Shown here one piece after another: positions 25,226-37,671 of a stretch of DNA of 64,000 nucleotides. Every line of letters begins with the position of its first letter. The first letter of the stretch is position 1. The position numbers and the translations under genes are program-made. The notes under the pieces were generated by a model. It saw only the letters and a program-made list of their open reading frames with translations. It was not told the DNA's origin and did no database searches. The stretch spans positions 335,501 through 399,500 of the forward strand of contig JAKOGI010000185.1 of NCBI GenBank assembly GCA_029747015.1, given 5' to 3'. The stretch comes from Carnegiea gigantea (lineage: Eukaryota; Streptophyta; Magnoliopsida; Caryophyllales; Cactaceae).

Positions 25226-28200
25226 GAAGCTTTCTGATCGTAGTGATGGAGTTCAGTTCATATGTCAATGAATTTCAGGAGCAGCATATGCTGATTGTTC
25301 TATTGTTGAAAAATTTGGATAGCTGAATTTTCTTGTGGAGTTTCAGTTTGTGATTGTTGTGGTATTATTTGTTTGTGCGGATGACATATTTGCTTGCTAA
25401 GAATTATTGAACCGACTAAAAGTAGTCACTTTTGCATTTGTTTGGAATTTTTCATATGTTTTTTTTTAATTTTTTTTTTTTAAAAAAGGGAACCACGGAG
25501 TGGAAAGAGTTTTTCAGAAGCATTTGCCACAATCTGTTTTTGGGGGGTTATTAATAGGGCAATTGTGAAAAAGGATACCGGTATGAATCGAAAGTTGCTG
25601 ATGTCTTTTCCCCCTTCTTTCTTTGGGGAAGGGGGAAGATTTTTAGGTTAAATTTGTTAAAATTTGATTTTTTACATTGTTTGATTGTATTGTAGTCAAT
25701 TCTAAGGATTTGTGAAGTTAGTGGTGGCTAGTGAGCCAGTCTAGGCCAACCTACGGCCAAGGCCAGTTTAGCCACCACCTGTGCTTGGTTCGGGTCACTA
25801 AAGTTCTAGTTATGGATCATGTTGAGCATTTTTGTTTCGACCTCTAGAAAGTAGCGAGCTCTTTACTGATTTCAATTAGCTCTTAAAAAGGTTGCATATA
25901 TCTTGACCCTTCCAAAACACGCTAGCCATCATGAATTTAAAGGAAATAACGTTTTCATTAATGCACATCCGAATCCAATACCCCAAAAATCCGCCACCAA
26001 GTGGGGGTTTTTTGGGGAGGGGGGTCTAATGTTGCAGCCTTACCCTTGAATTGCAAAATTACAAAGAATCTAATTTCAGCAGCCCTTCCCATCCATGATA
26101 ATGAACAACTGAATTGCAATATCATCCATTGGTAAAGTTACCTTGGTTTTATATGAATTTACCCTCGATGCCATGAAAAATGATATCTACATTTAAGGAA
26201 GTCTAACTTGTGCACGTGCTACATTGTAATACAGATGTGTCTCTTTTGATGCCTTTGATTGCTGGTTTCAGCCAATCAGTGACACAGGATATGTTCGATG
26301 CCTTTGATTGTTGGTTTCAGCCAGTCAGTGACATAGTATATGTTTGCGAAGGCATCTCTTTTATCATTGGCCTGCTCGTATAGCTCTCTGCATATAAACC
26401 AAATGAGACTTAACTACGAGGTCCCATCTGCTTGTAATACAGATGTATCTTCTTCTTGAACTCCATCTTTTACTTTTATGTTAGTGAATTTGAGTCAAAG
26501 CAGAAGCTTCGTCTGTGAACTTTGTATCTGTATTTGTGGGCTGCATTTCAAGTTCAACCCAGAGTCACTAAATTCCAAGGTGGAAAAATAATATTTACAT
26601 CAATGATATTGAGGGAGCATGGTTATTGGAAACATTCAATATGATAAAGGCTAAGTTTCTGCTGGTATAGAATGGGATATCTGTAACAGACACTGAAGAA
26701 CTTTTCCTTCTTCTATCATATATCCTAATGTAGTATCTCTTGGTAGATTTCCAACAAAAAAGGCATGCAGGCATCCTACGTTTGAAGTTTCTTATATAAT
26801 TGTGAATACTTCATGAAAAGGATATATGAAAAGAAATGTCTAAGTTGCCAATGAGCTATTGAGGATTATGACTGCCTAGAGATTGAAAATATGCCCGGCC
26901 ATGCGTAGTAAGGTAGTATGAAAGTGGTATGAGTTTTCTGGACTGTAATAATACTCTCTTTTATGGCAACATAATGTTGTCTTGGTATTGCAGTGATAGT
27001 CCTGATTTCCTCTTATTCCATGTATGTTGCACCAATAGATGTATTATTACATGTGATAGATTGTCAACTTATTCCAAGTATCTTCTGTATGTTAGTTTGT
27101 TTCCTTTATTGGTATTTCATTTTGATAGATTTTCAGATCTTCAATCGAATTTTTGTTGTGCTCTATCATTAAAAGTTCAGACCTCTACTAAGAGTTTTGA
27201 GCTCAGATGACACAAAGTGAAATAGCCAATGAATCGCTTTCGCCCTCTGTTAATTCAGAGATTAATTGATTGGTGTTTGCCATGGTTTAGTGCATAATAG
27301 CATATGTAGGATTGAGGCATTTGTCCATTTCTTTAGCCGTCTAAGATGAAAGCATATAATTCTAGATCAAACACCAATTGTTTAGACTCTTTGAGGGGGT
27401 TTTGTGATACTCCTGCTGAAGCTGGTCTCGTGTATTCTTGAACGTCAGGATACATCTCCAGCAGCAATTAAAACGCAAGAAGAGCCCTGCCCCATAGAAG
27501 ACTCTGACAATGAAGATGGAGCTCCTACATCAGAAGACCCTGATACTGTGTCTTCTGCACAAGAGAATGCAGAAGCTGCAGAAAAAAATTCTGACCCAAG
27601 CAAGGCTGCTTTCAAGAAACCTGATAAAATCCTACCATGTCCGCGTTGCAACAGCATGGATACAAAATTCTGCTATTTTAACAATTACAATGTCAACCAG
27701 CCAAGGCACTTTTGCAGGAGTTGTCAGAGATATTGGACAGCTGGGGGAGCTATAAGAAACGTTCCTGTCGGGGCTGGTCGTCGCAAGAGTAAACATGCAT
27801 CTTCACAGCTCCAACCTGTAGTGATACCGTCCAATGGAGGATGTGTAATGCCAGCCAACCTCATCAACTCCACTGATCTGCATTGCATGACTTCAAGCGA
27901 AACAGGGGACGTCCTAACAGTGAACCCTGATAGCCCGCTGTGTAGGTCAGTGGCAAATAAGCTTACTGTTAAAGAACCTGAGAATATTCTGGAAGCTTCT
28001 AAAGTTGCTTGTGGAGCCAGAGCTGGGTTTCCTTCTCCAAGTTGCTCTTCCATGAGAGAAAATGAAGTTTCACATGAGACAATGCAACTTGAAAAAGTAG
28101 CTTCATCTGATGGTCGTCTCGCTCCTTTGCATACTTTGCAAGGTTTTCCTGGCCCTCCGCCATATCCTTGGAATTTAGGTTGGAATGGGATGGCATATGG

Positions 28201-28675
28201 AGGTGCTCCTAGTAATGCCTTTCTGGTTCCTTGGAACTCGCCAACGATGATGATGACGCCTGGGTTTTGCATGCCAAACATTACATTTCCATTTGTGCCT
28301 CCTATGGGGTGGGCCTGGAATGCCACTCCTGGGAACCCTGCCTCTAGCTCTGGAAACAATGACTGTTCTGGAAATACATCTCCCTTGGGGAAACATTCAA
28401 GGGATTTGAATTTGCAGGAGGAAGAGAAAAATGAGAAAAACCTATGGATACCCAAGACTCTGAGGATAGATGACCCTGAGGCTGCAGCAAAAAGTTCGAT
28501 ATGGAGTACATTAGGAATCACACCTGGCAAAAACAAACCCATTACGAAAGGGGGTATGTTCAAAGCATTCCAATCCCAAACTGAAGGAAATGCGGAAAAA
28601 TCCGAATCTGACAGGGCATTGCAAGCAAATCCAGCTGCTTTTTCACGGTCAAAAGCATTCCAGGAAAGCGCATAA
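25027..28675 (+). CDS. Cycling Dof factor (CDF-type Dof zinc-finger transcription factor)
   Basis: Two exons, 25027-25182 and 27449-28675, joined in phase 0 by a 2266-nt intron; 460 aa, matching CDF length. Exon 1 carries the CDF N-terminal motif AIKLFGRSI. The Dof finger begins at about residue 113, with zinc ligands C116, C119, C141 and C144 (CX2CX21CX2C) and the end [18 protein letters not shown]. The C-terminal half has the clock-related CDF blocks [41 protein letters not shown] and [20 protein letters not shown], used in known CDFs for FKF1 and GIGANTEA contact. CDFs bind AAAG sites in the nucleus and repress CONSTANS/FT-type genes; some act in nitrogen and stress responses. The start is the ATG at 25027. 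The 5' splice site sits at the edge of a (TC)n repeat. Confidence 0.93.
25184..25224 (+). repeat. (TC)n microsatellite at the CDF 5' splice site
   Basis: About 40 bp of TC repeat beginning within the GT of the inferred donor (CCG|GTCTCTC). Reading through it would add a serine/leucine repeat and then stop at 25324-25326, so normal expression needs this intron to be removed. Confidence 0.9.
26249..26342 (+). repeat. Tandem duplication in the CDF intron
   Basis: A unit of about 49 bp beginning GATGCCTTTGATTG and containing GGTTTCAGCCARTCAGTGACA is present twice head-to-tail with a few mismatches. It lies fully inside the single CDF intron. Confidence 0.8.
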
Positions 28676-30008
28676 AATGAAGTACCACAATCTCTTTGCC
28701 TTTTCTGGGGACTGTATAATATAAAGAGCATTCTGTCGAATCAGGTTAGGTGCTCCATCTGACTTGAAATTATAATCAGAAGATCTGGCTCTTGCAGAAC
28801 TCAGAAATTCCTTGAATCAAATTGCTTTGCTGACAGTTTTTGTCACATATGTATCACTATTGTTATTATCTTACTAGCTGATTGCGCCACTTACCATAGT
28901 GAAGAGTTGAGGGTTGATATTATCATATATGTAAGCAAATATGTACGCAATTGACGTAATTACATCGCTTGTTGTCAAATCATTCCATGTATGATCCTAT
29001 AGACTGATCGTGTAATGGTACGTTTCCGACTGAGATGATCTAGAAATCATATGGATGTAAAGCTATCCTTGTGTTAGGTGCAGCTGCAGGGAAGATTTGC
29101 TCTTGTTACAATTGTCCAGTTGAATTGGGGCAGCTAGCGAAGACCATGAAAGGTCTCCTTTGAACATATCTGCTGGTGCACAAAAGGTGCAATTACAGTT
29201 TTGGTTTGACCCTGCCCAAAAAAGTTGGGGTGGTTGTCACAATCACACTACATTAATAATGGTTGCAAAATTGGAACTTGGTTGCTATTAAACTTGAATT
29301 ACTGGTCATCGTTATCACATCGTGAACTTTTAGACTCACTAAATGATGCTTGCAGTCTCAAAATTTCTGAACCTCTTTTCAATCTGGGGATGTGGAGGGA
29401 ATGTGGAGAGAGATATACAGTGTGATATAGGAAGAACTCGAACCTAGGTCTCAATATGAATTTGTTGTGGATTTTGACTGCTAAGCGACCCTCAAAGTTA
29501 TGATGAACAATGTTGGTGCGTGATATAACAAAATATAGTAAGCAGATAACCATAAACTAAGGCCTATATCGTACACTCGTGAGTATGTACATCCGTAAAT
29601 TATATAAGTAATTGTATACTGAAAAATAGAATATATGACAAATATACCCTAAGAAAATATATAATTAAATACGGCAACACATACACACGGATGTACATAA
29701 TAATTTGTCTGGCAATTAAATTCCTGAAGGGCCGAACAACCATGCAACATGCACTTTGGATAGAACATTGAGAGCAACTCTGCAGCGAAAACTACCACAG
29801 GATCCCCACAACCTTGTCAAATGCACCTTTTACATATCTGGCACCATATTATTGCCACAAATTCCCTCATAGATAATAGAAATTCTGTCTACATTATATC
29901 TACATCACAATTTAACCCAAACTGGTGAAAAAATATTCATATTTAGAGCTAGTAAATTTTATCTTTTTTTAATGGGTCATAATGTTATATATAGAGGCAG
30001 TAGTTCTC
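28676..30008. other. Convergent spacer between CDF and the LRR receptor gene
   Basis: Holds the 3' UTRs of two convergent genes and AT-rich spacer. The inverted motif TATGTACATCCGT (about 29585) / ACGGATGTACATA (about 29688) suggests a short hairpin or MITE remnant near 29570-29720. No coding signal. Confidence 0.4.
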
Positions 30009-33000
30009 TCACTGAGAAGTGAAAACAGGGGATGCCCTGTCACTTGGGGTGTCACCTTGCCACGAATCTTGAACCTGAGCTGCAAACTGCAAGTTCCACA
30101 GCACGTCTTCAATGGACGGCCTCTCACTTTGCTCACTCGAGAGTGACCTTAGACAAAGCTCCATAGCTATCTTCAGTGAGTTGTCTGAGTACTCCTTGCA
30201 TGCTGCTGGATCCAGAATCTGCTTTCGGGCTGTTTTATCTGCCCTTATCGCCACTTGAAACTGTATGTGCAAAATAAAACTCAGCAAACGAGTGCTACAA
30301 AGTTCATGCTTTACAGTCAAGTATAGAATTTAGTTTAGGAAAAGAGAGCAGAGAAATTGAAAAAAAATATTAAAGGAATATATGTTTGGAGGGCATTAGA
30401 CTCGGAAAAAGGAATTCTGAACAGTCATGAACTGACTTAGACCCAAAACAAGCCAACATTATTATGATCCAAACCTGAGTTGAGGGTAAATGAAATAGAC
30501 TCAAAATCAATGTAACATCATGCATGTTTGCTTGATAACCTCGTTAGACAAACGGACAGCAAACCCGAAAGTACAAATTCGAACCCAAAAGACCGGAAAT
30601 TGTGTCAACCGATTTTGACTCAAACTGCAATTAAACAGACTAAAAACTTGCTTGCCAGGTTTTACAGAGCATCATTTACCAGATCTTTTATTACAGATAC
30701 ATCGTTCTCTGATGTAATTGCTGTTCCTGTTATGATTTCCATGAGAATCACTCCAAAATCACGGACATCACTGTTTCCATCTGCCTTGACTCTGCAGCTG
30801 CACAGAATACTATGAGATCAGTGTTTTCTGCATGTACAAAGGATTGACACCCAAAAAATGGACATATGTAGACAATAAGACAAGGTAAGGCTGCAATAAT
30901 GTGACGAGTGACGTGCACGACAGGCAAGTGATTCTTTTGACCGTTTAAGGGAACTCTAATTTGTTCTAGACTATTAGATGCACTCTTATCTTATACACGC
31001 TATGCCTTCCATGCAGCCGATCCGAAGAATCCACATATTAGGCAACTCTTTAAATTTTGGATGATGATATAAGAAAAACAATTCGCCTCACTGAATTAGC
31101 ATGTCTTTATCTTTCCCTGAAGTGGGTTGTCAATGTCTTCCAAATCTAATGTCCAGAGGAAATAGCAATCTCAAAGTTCTTAATAGGCAGACCGGCCCCC
31201 CAGCTTGTGCCCGTGCACAGGTACCCGCACAAGCACAAAGTCCCCCTAGACAAGACTCCTGAGTCTAGTTCACCCATTTGATTGGGGCAAGTGATTCTAG
31301 CAAGCCATAACATGACTACTGGACAAATTTATGTACTTACATTGCTTTCCCACTTTCCTTGGATCCAGAGGATGGAAGATCTGCATCACCCTAGGAGAGC
31401 CAAAATGCAACTGGCATCAGCTCTGAGCATCCTTTTCAACCAAAGGCAAATCACATATAAAACGATAAACATCACATTAGTTACCATTTCCTTGTTTTCT
31501 GCTAGCAACGGCAGGTTAAAATTATTCAGTTTCACATGAAGGCTACTGTCCAACAAGACATCTGTTATCTTGATATTGTTTGAATATAAACCCGGCAATA
31601 TCCCTGTTTGCAGAAACTGAACTCCCTTTGCAACTTCAATTGCAGTTGTTATTCTCTGTGACCAGGTTGGCCTTTGCCCTGTCCAATACACCACAGTAAA
31701 AACGTTGGAAAAAGTAGCTGCCTAAACATGGGCCCTTAAGAAGCACGGACGCCGATAACGACTTGCGGACACGTGTATTTTCAAAAATATAGGATACAAC
31801 ACGTGTGGTGGCTGTGTGTGATTAGAAAGCATTTATTCCATTACTTATGTGTCTATAATTTGTTTTAAGTTTTTACCCTTGAAGAGAGTCGTGTTCGGAT
31901 GACAACAATAACAAATTGTTAATAGCATGAACATTCTAAAACTAACAATAACAAAACTAAATTTCTTCGTGCTATCTATATGTTCTGCATGCATTTGAGA
32001 GCTCCAAAGAGTGTCCGAGAGTTTTGGTGTCAGACAAGTGTCGGACACGGATACGTGAAATCGTGGAGAGAGTCTGTGCTTCTTCAATGGGCACTACTAT
32101 ACGTCTGGAACTTGCTATGAAATTAAATTGAGGGCGAGATCAATAAGGTACTTAGTCATAAATGGATGCCACCTAGTTCCGAAAGTATAATAGCTCTTGT
32201 TAAGCATCAACTTGCAGGATTATTGGATCTCGGAAGAGTTGGAATACTGAGCAATGTCTACAAACAGATGCTATATTCTTATAACGTAAGTATGTATGCC
32301 TTAGGAGTACCAAAGTGGGTTACGGGGATTAGAAGCATGTTTCTATAGGGTTATTGAGAAGCATAAAAACTTGCTTTTCTGGGATGGGTTTTGTGGAGAG
32401 TCTTCCCAACTTATTCCTTGATACGATCATTAAGTCAGTCTTCGGTGGATCATGGTGCATATGCATTAGCAGCACCTTGGAAATAGCTCAGTTGAGAATG
32501 AGGATTGCTACTAAAACAAACCTAATTTAGGCTCCGAATCACTTGGTCAAGGTAAGCAAATCACAAGGTCATAACTGTAATAACTATGATCATGGTTTTT
32601 CCGTTATATGACAAGTGTTTCCATGTATAACTCTCTCCTTATCTCGTGTTATTATGAAATTATGTAGCCCTAGTATGAATTTATGTAGCCTCTGCTTGCA
32701 TGATGAAGGTAAGGAAAATCCAAGCAATCAAACAATAATGTTGAGGTCCTTACTTGAGATAAAATCTCTGAGTGTCCCACTTGGTACATACTCAAAGACA
32801 AGATATATCCTGCTCACAGTCGAGTCCTCTGTATTATACTCAAAACAATGGCCTAGAGCACTGACCAAATGAGTATGCCTAAGCTTTGATAATAGCTCTA
32901 CATGCTGAGTATAGGCTTGCACTCCACGCCTTTTTCTCATTTTCAAGCTTCTAATGGCAACAAGACTATCATTGGCAAATCTGCCTTTATAGACCTGATC

Positions 33001-35469
33001 AACATTAAAACACATATGTTACATCAGTGTAAGGAAATCTGAAAGCAGGTTATTGTTTCTTATTGTCATATGGGTTAAGTGAATATCAGACCGAGTCAGA
33101 ACAAAATGATTGCATATTAAGGTGAGATATGATCAGGATCGTCATGTCATAACCAGAATGTCAATAGTATGTCCCATAATCTTATCAAGAAACTGCAATC
33201 AATCTTGGTTCTGCAAATTTTAAGGAGATTTTGGTTATCATTGGCTCACTTCAAGTCTGGCTCAAAATTAAGTCACCTTATTTTGTAGGTGGTTGCCTAC
33301 TGTTTGCAACAAGGAAGGTCCCCCCCCCCTCCGTGTGGTTTGTTTATCCTTTATTTCTTTTTTTAAAAATTTTTAAAGGGGAAGGGGAGGGTTTGTGTTA
33401 GAGTCTTTTTAAGTGAGAGATCTCGAGTTCAAATCTCAGTAGCCCCCATATTCATGTATTGCGTAAGGTGTGGAGGGGTCTTTGCAGCATTCACGCTTCA
33501 AGCCCAAAGGGCATTCGCGTGAGGTGGACGTGTTAGAGTATAAAATCAATTCATGAGCCTTCAACTATCAACTTAAACTTTTGGTCAAGCTGGTTCTTGA
33601 ACTGTTTGGATGGAACTCAGAGAAAGGAACAAAGGGTCCTCTTGGATGTCATCTTCTGTTTGTTTCTTCTCTCCAAACTAGAATTATTCAATGATGTCGG
33701 AAAAATACCAGGCCATAAGAGCCTTCTCCAATCAAATTTGCTCTACTGAAGTTTGCTGTTGCCTCCTTAATCTCCTCCAAGAGGAAGTTGCGATAAGCAG
33801 GGAGACCAAGGGGTCCCAACTTCACCATTTGACAGATCTCCCCTGCAAAAGAATGACGAACTTCACTTCAATGTTTGATAAACGAAGGTTCTGATATTTG
33901 CATTCATGCATATTTCAACTTTCAGTGTGCCGTTTAGTGATCATGCTCCTCTGTTTGGTACAATGTCTAAACTCTTAAGTCATCAACAGTTGCATATTTT
34001 ATTAAGGACATTTCACTGGGCATTTGTTCCAGTTGAAACTCCATGTAAAGCAAAATCCTATGTTTATTTCCTTATTTCAATCATCATCAATGACAAAAGA
34101 AATCAGTAAGACCGCAAAATAGGAATTCCTTACTTGCATCTGCAAACAGTCGCGATGGATTTGTAGTTATTGCCTTCTCTAGTATTACTCTCGTTCGAGG
34201 TTTCTTGAAGGCATGTCTGGAGAATAACAATCCAATGCCCAACACCATCAGACCTGCAAGTGAAGTTCCTCCAACGATGCTCATGGCAACCACAACTTTA
34301 GAACCCGACCCCCTTCCTTTTCGTTTATCGGGCACAATCTTGACAGCCAATGCCTCATTGCGGCAAAAACGATAGGGATGCTGCCGTTGATCCGCATTTG
34401 CCAAACAGTTGCCTCTATACCGGACTATCTGACTCCCATTGCTCAGTTTCAAACAACTAGGGAAATCCCCAGTTAAGTAGTTAGATGATAAATCCACGAA
34501 ACTCAGATGGGCACCACAAGTCATGTTCTCAAGGAGCATTCCATGGAACTTGTTCTCAGCAATGTTGAGATAACCAATCAAGGGCAATGAAAGCAGGGAT
34601 ATTGGGAATCGCCCAACAAACTCATTGGAAGAGACATCTAGCTTTTGAAGCTGATAAAAGGAGGTCAAGCTTTCAGTCAGCCCAAATCTGAACTTGTTCT
34701 TTCTTAATATCAAGGTGACCAATTTGTTGTTCAGAGCAGGAAAATTTGGCCCAAGAAAATTGTAACCCAAATCAAGGACTTGAAGATTAGTCAGGTTGCT
34801 AAGGTGAGGCACTTCACCAATGAAGTGATTCATTGAAAGCTGAAGAATCCTGAGGTTTTCCAGCCTTGATAATGAACTGGGCAATGACCCATTCAGTGAA
34901 TTGTTCTTCAAACTAAGGGCAGTCAACCCAGAAACTGACCCTATCCAAGAAGGCAGGTATCCAGAGAATTTATTATGGTCCAATATGATTGTTTGAAGAT
35001 TCTTTAGCGCCAAAAGTTCAGATGGGATGGTCCCATTCAAGTAATTTGAGCTAAGATTCAGTATCTCAAGTGAAGTCAAGTTACCTATAGTTGAAGGGAT
35101 AGGACCCCACAAACCCTGGGACACCAAAGATAAGACCTTTAAGTTAGGCAAAGCTGCAAGAGCGTGAAAGAGAGCTTCCATGGAGAAATTACCTGAAACT
35201 GGACCAAACCCATTAAGCCAACTAGTGTGAATTTGGGTAATATTTTCTTCATAGCACACAATGGTGAGATATGGGGCTGGCTCAATGTTGCAAAAATCAA
35301 TGCTTCGCCTTTGGTCTAAGCTGTTCAGGCTTCTTGGGAAGTTCAGAATCTGTTGGATTATCAAGAAAGCCTGTGCTTGTGATTCCTGCAACTGATTTGA
35401 GAGACGGGTTTGCATCAGGATGGTGAAAAACAGCAAAAAAAGTGAAATGGGCAATGGATTTTTTGCCAT
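30009..35469 (-). CDS. Inactive leucine-rich repeat receptor-like kinase (pseudokinase)
   Basis: Seven exons on the minus strand: 34134-35469, 33709-33842, 32754-32994, 31485-31678, 31341-31390 (50 nt), 30680-30797 and 30009-30260. They sum to 2325 nt (774 aa) with all phases consistent. It has an N-terminal signal peptide (hydrophobic ISLFLLFFTILM), about ten LRRs (for example LEILNLSSNYLNGTIPSEL), a cysteine pair before the membrane, and a transmembrane helix at about 393-416. The cytoplasmic kinase-like domain starts near 460. The glycine loop GEGSYG (484-489) is kept, but the VAIK lysine is Arg505, the HRD position reads LYS (601-603) and the DFG position reads NFN (623-625). It ends with RPSIEDVLWNLQFAAQVQD. 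This matches the Arabidopsis At3g03770/At1g14390 clade of probable inactive LRR kinases. Ligand and partners are unknown. The acceptor of exon 6 could also be 6 nt further on. Confidence 0.92.
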
Positions 35470-36866
35470 TTGAGCTCTTTAATCAAGCAAAATGGCAAGT
35501 TTCAAAGAGATGGGCAATTTTTTCATGCCCCTTAGAACCCTAAACTAACAACTTGCACTGAGACGCAGAACAGCTGGAGATGGTGAAGAGATTATTGAAG
35601 AAAACAAGATGAGATGTAATAGTAGGAAAGTGTGAAGACAAAGATTGCAGGAATGCAAGAGAAAAAATGAAGGGCTGAGACGTGAGTGAATACGTGTCAG
35701 ATACGTTGTGCTTTTCCTGCAATTGGAAATTGAACCTGTGAATCAAAGTTTCTCATAAATTCATAATTCATAATTATGTGTTATGTGAAACTTTAAAGGA
35801 TCGGATTTGATGTATTTTAATGGTGAAAATGGTGGATTAGCAAAACTCCAAAACAAAGGAGTCATTTTCACGTATCTGTTCTGTGTTTTGGCTTTTTTGG
35901 CGGCAACGTAACTTACATCTCGTCAGCTCACGGGTAAAATAGTGCACTCTGCACAGTTTCCAAAGCTATGGTATGGGGTGGTACTTGGCAGTCACGGGGA
36001 CAAGGACAATGAAAATATTCCATAATGTAATTATATGTGCTGAATTCTTAGTGTTGAAGGAAAACATTAGACAAGATACTGAGACAAATATTATATACCA
36101 AACACAGATCGAGAGATCGAGTTTAAGATATAATGTATTTAAGATATGATATCACTTCTTAGATCAACAATATTATATATCAAGTTAAGGAGAACAAATT
36201 TCAAATATAATGTACTTAGGATGTGATATTAACTACTAGATTGATAATTTATTGATTCTAAATTGATTTGTTAGACAATTTGAATATTATTGATTATAAT
36301 TCCTTGTATTATGCATGATATAAAAATCTACTCACATAGTTTTTTAAGAATTAAGCTTCTTAATTGATTGAATTATTTTTAGAACAAGAAAACAAGTGCT
36401 ACTAGTTACTTATTATTGATGTATAATGGTAAAAGAATCATGATGATTGTTGAAAGGATGTCTAAAGTTTGTTCATACTATAATTAGTTAAAATTTTACA
36501 TTATGGGTTCCCTTATAATTTTGTGCAAAAAAATATTTTAGACTGATTTAGGACCTAAGAATAATAGAACCTTAGATAATGAAGTAGTGTCTAAAATAAA
36601 TTTTTTTTAAATGCACATTCAAAAAAAAAAGAGATGTGAAATAAAATGTACAATTAAGTATCAAATCGCAATCGTCTAAAATAACTTCAAAGTGAAATGA
36701 CCTCATATCCTCGAGGAGGGAGACACACTTCCAATGGTATCTTACACAAGATGGCAAGGCATCCTCAACCAACTATCAGTCATGTCCACCAGCAAATAAT
36801 GGAGACTCATCCTTGAAAGTGGACCTAAGAAGAGACTTAAAAGCCATTAGGCCTAATCCTTATACT
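35470..36866. other. Spacer upstream of the LRR receptor gene
   Basis: The promoter and 5' UTR of the minus-strand receptor gene are expected near 35470-35900. A repeated pair around ATAATGTATTTAAGATATGATAT and ATAATGTACTTAGGATGTGATAT lies near 36129-36227. Otherwise AT-rich DNA with no recognisable gene. Confidence 0.4.
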
Positions 36867-37247
36867 TATAAGAGCACTCTCAATAGTGAACTAATTTTTT
36901 AGCCCATCAGTGGTGGTCTATTTTTGCCACATTATCTATTTTTCTAACTTTTTGCCTCACAATCCTTACTCTCTCCAATAGTAGGCTCACTAAATAAAAT
37001 AATACATATGCTCCATAACACACAACTTTCTTTGTTTTAAATCCAAGAAAAAGAAAAAATCAATTAAAATTTAAAAACAAAAAAGCAAGGAAAAAATGCA
37101 TGAGCCTGGCTCGGACTTATGAGCCTGGCTCGGACTTATGAGCCTAACTCACTAGCCGCCGAGCAACTCGCCCACGGCAGGAGGCACGAACGGTCCCAAA
37201 ACTCTCAAGTCTGATCCTGTGAGCCAACCATTGAAGATGCTCTTATA
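36867..37247. mobile_element. MITE with TATAAGAGCA termini
   Basis: The left end TATAAGAGCACTCTCAATAG is mirrored by the right end, which reads TATAAGAGCATCTTCAATGG on the other strand. This belongs to the widespread plant type whose ends resemble GAGCATCTCCAATGG. The element contains a 25-bp tandem repeat based on GAGCCTGGCTCGGACTTAT at 37101-37150. About 380 bp; the target duplication is not clear. It sits about 430 bp upstream of the NFD5-like start codon. Confidence 0.65.
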
Positions 37248-37671
37248 CTCAAGACATCTATTACTCACAATCTAGATCACATCATAAATGACAAGAATTT
37301 GCTTATCTATGCATAATCAAGAGTCTATGCGTAACATCATAGGAAAGACATAATATTATTTTGATAATTACTTTTGTCAAGCCGGTTTGAGTAATGGACT
37401 CTTCATCATTCAAGTGACATCATAAATGGGGAATAATGGCACTGAAAAGCGTATGGTAGTCGACTAGCACCGGGCAGCACACTGCAGCGACCTGGGCCCG
37501 TGCCCGGTTCGAACCGGCCCGGCTTCCCCCGGTTTCATTCTGCGCGGTTTTACTTCCTGAGATTTTCGCCTACTGTATACTGTACAGTGTATAGGGTTTT
37601 AGCTCGGTTTCTCTCTGTCTCTCTGTCTCTCTCTCTCTCCATCACCTCCCACCCTTTCTCTTTCTCGCGAC

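Noticed and set aside
27724..28731. 335-codon minus-strand open frame
   Set aside because: It is the antisense shadow of the CDF exon 2, which has a clear Dof domain on the plus strand.
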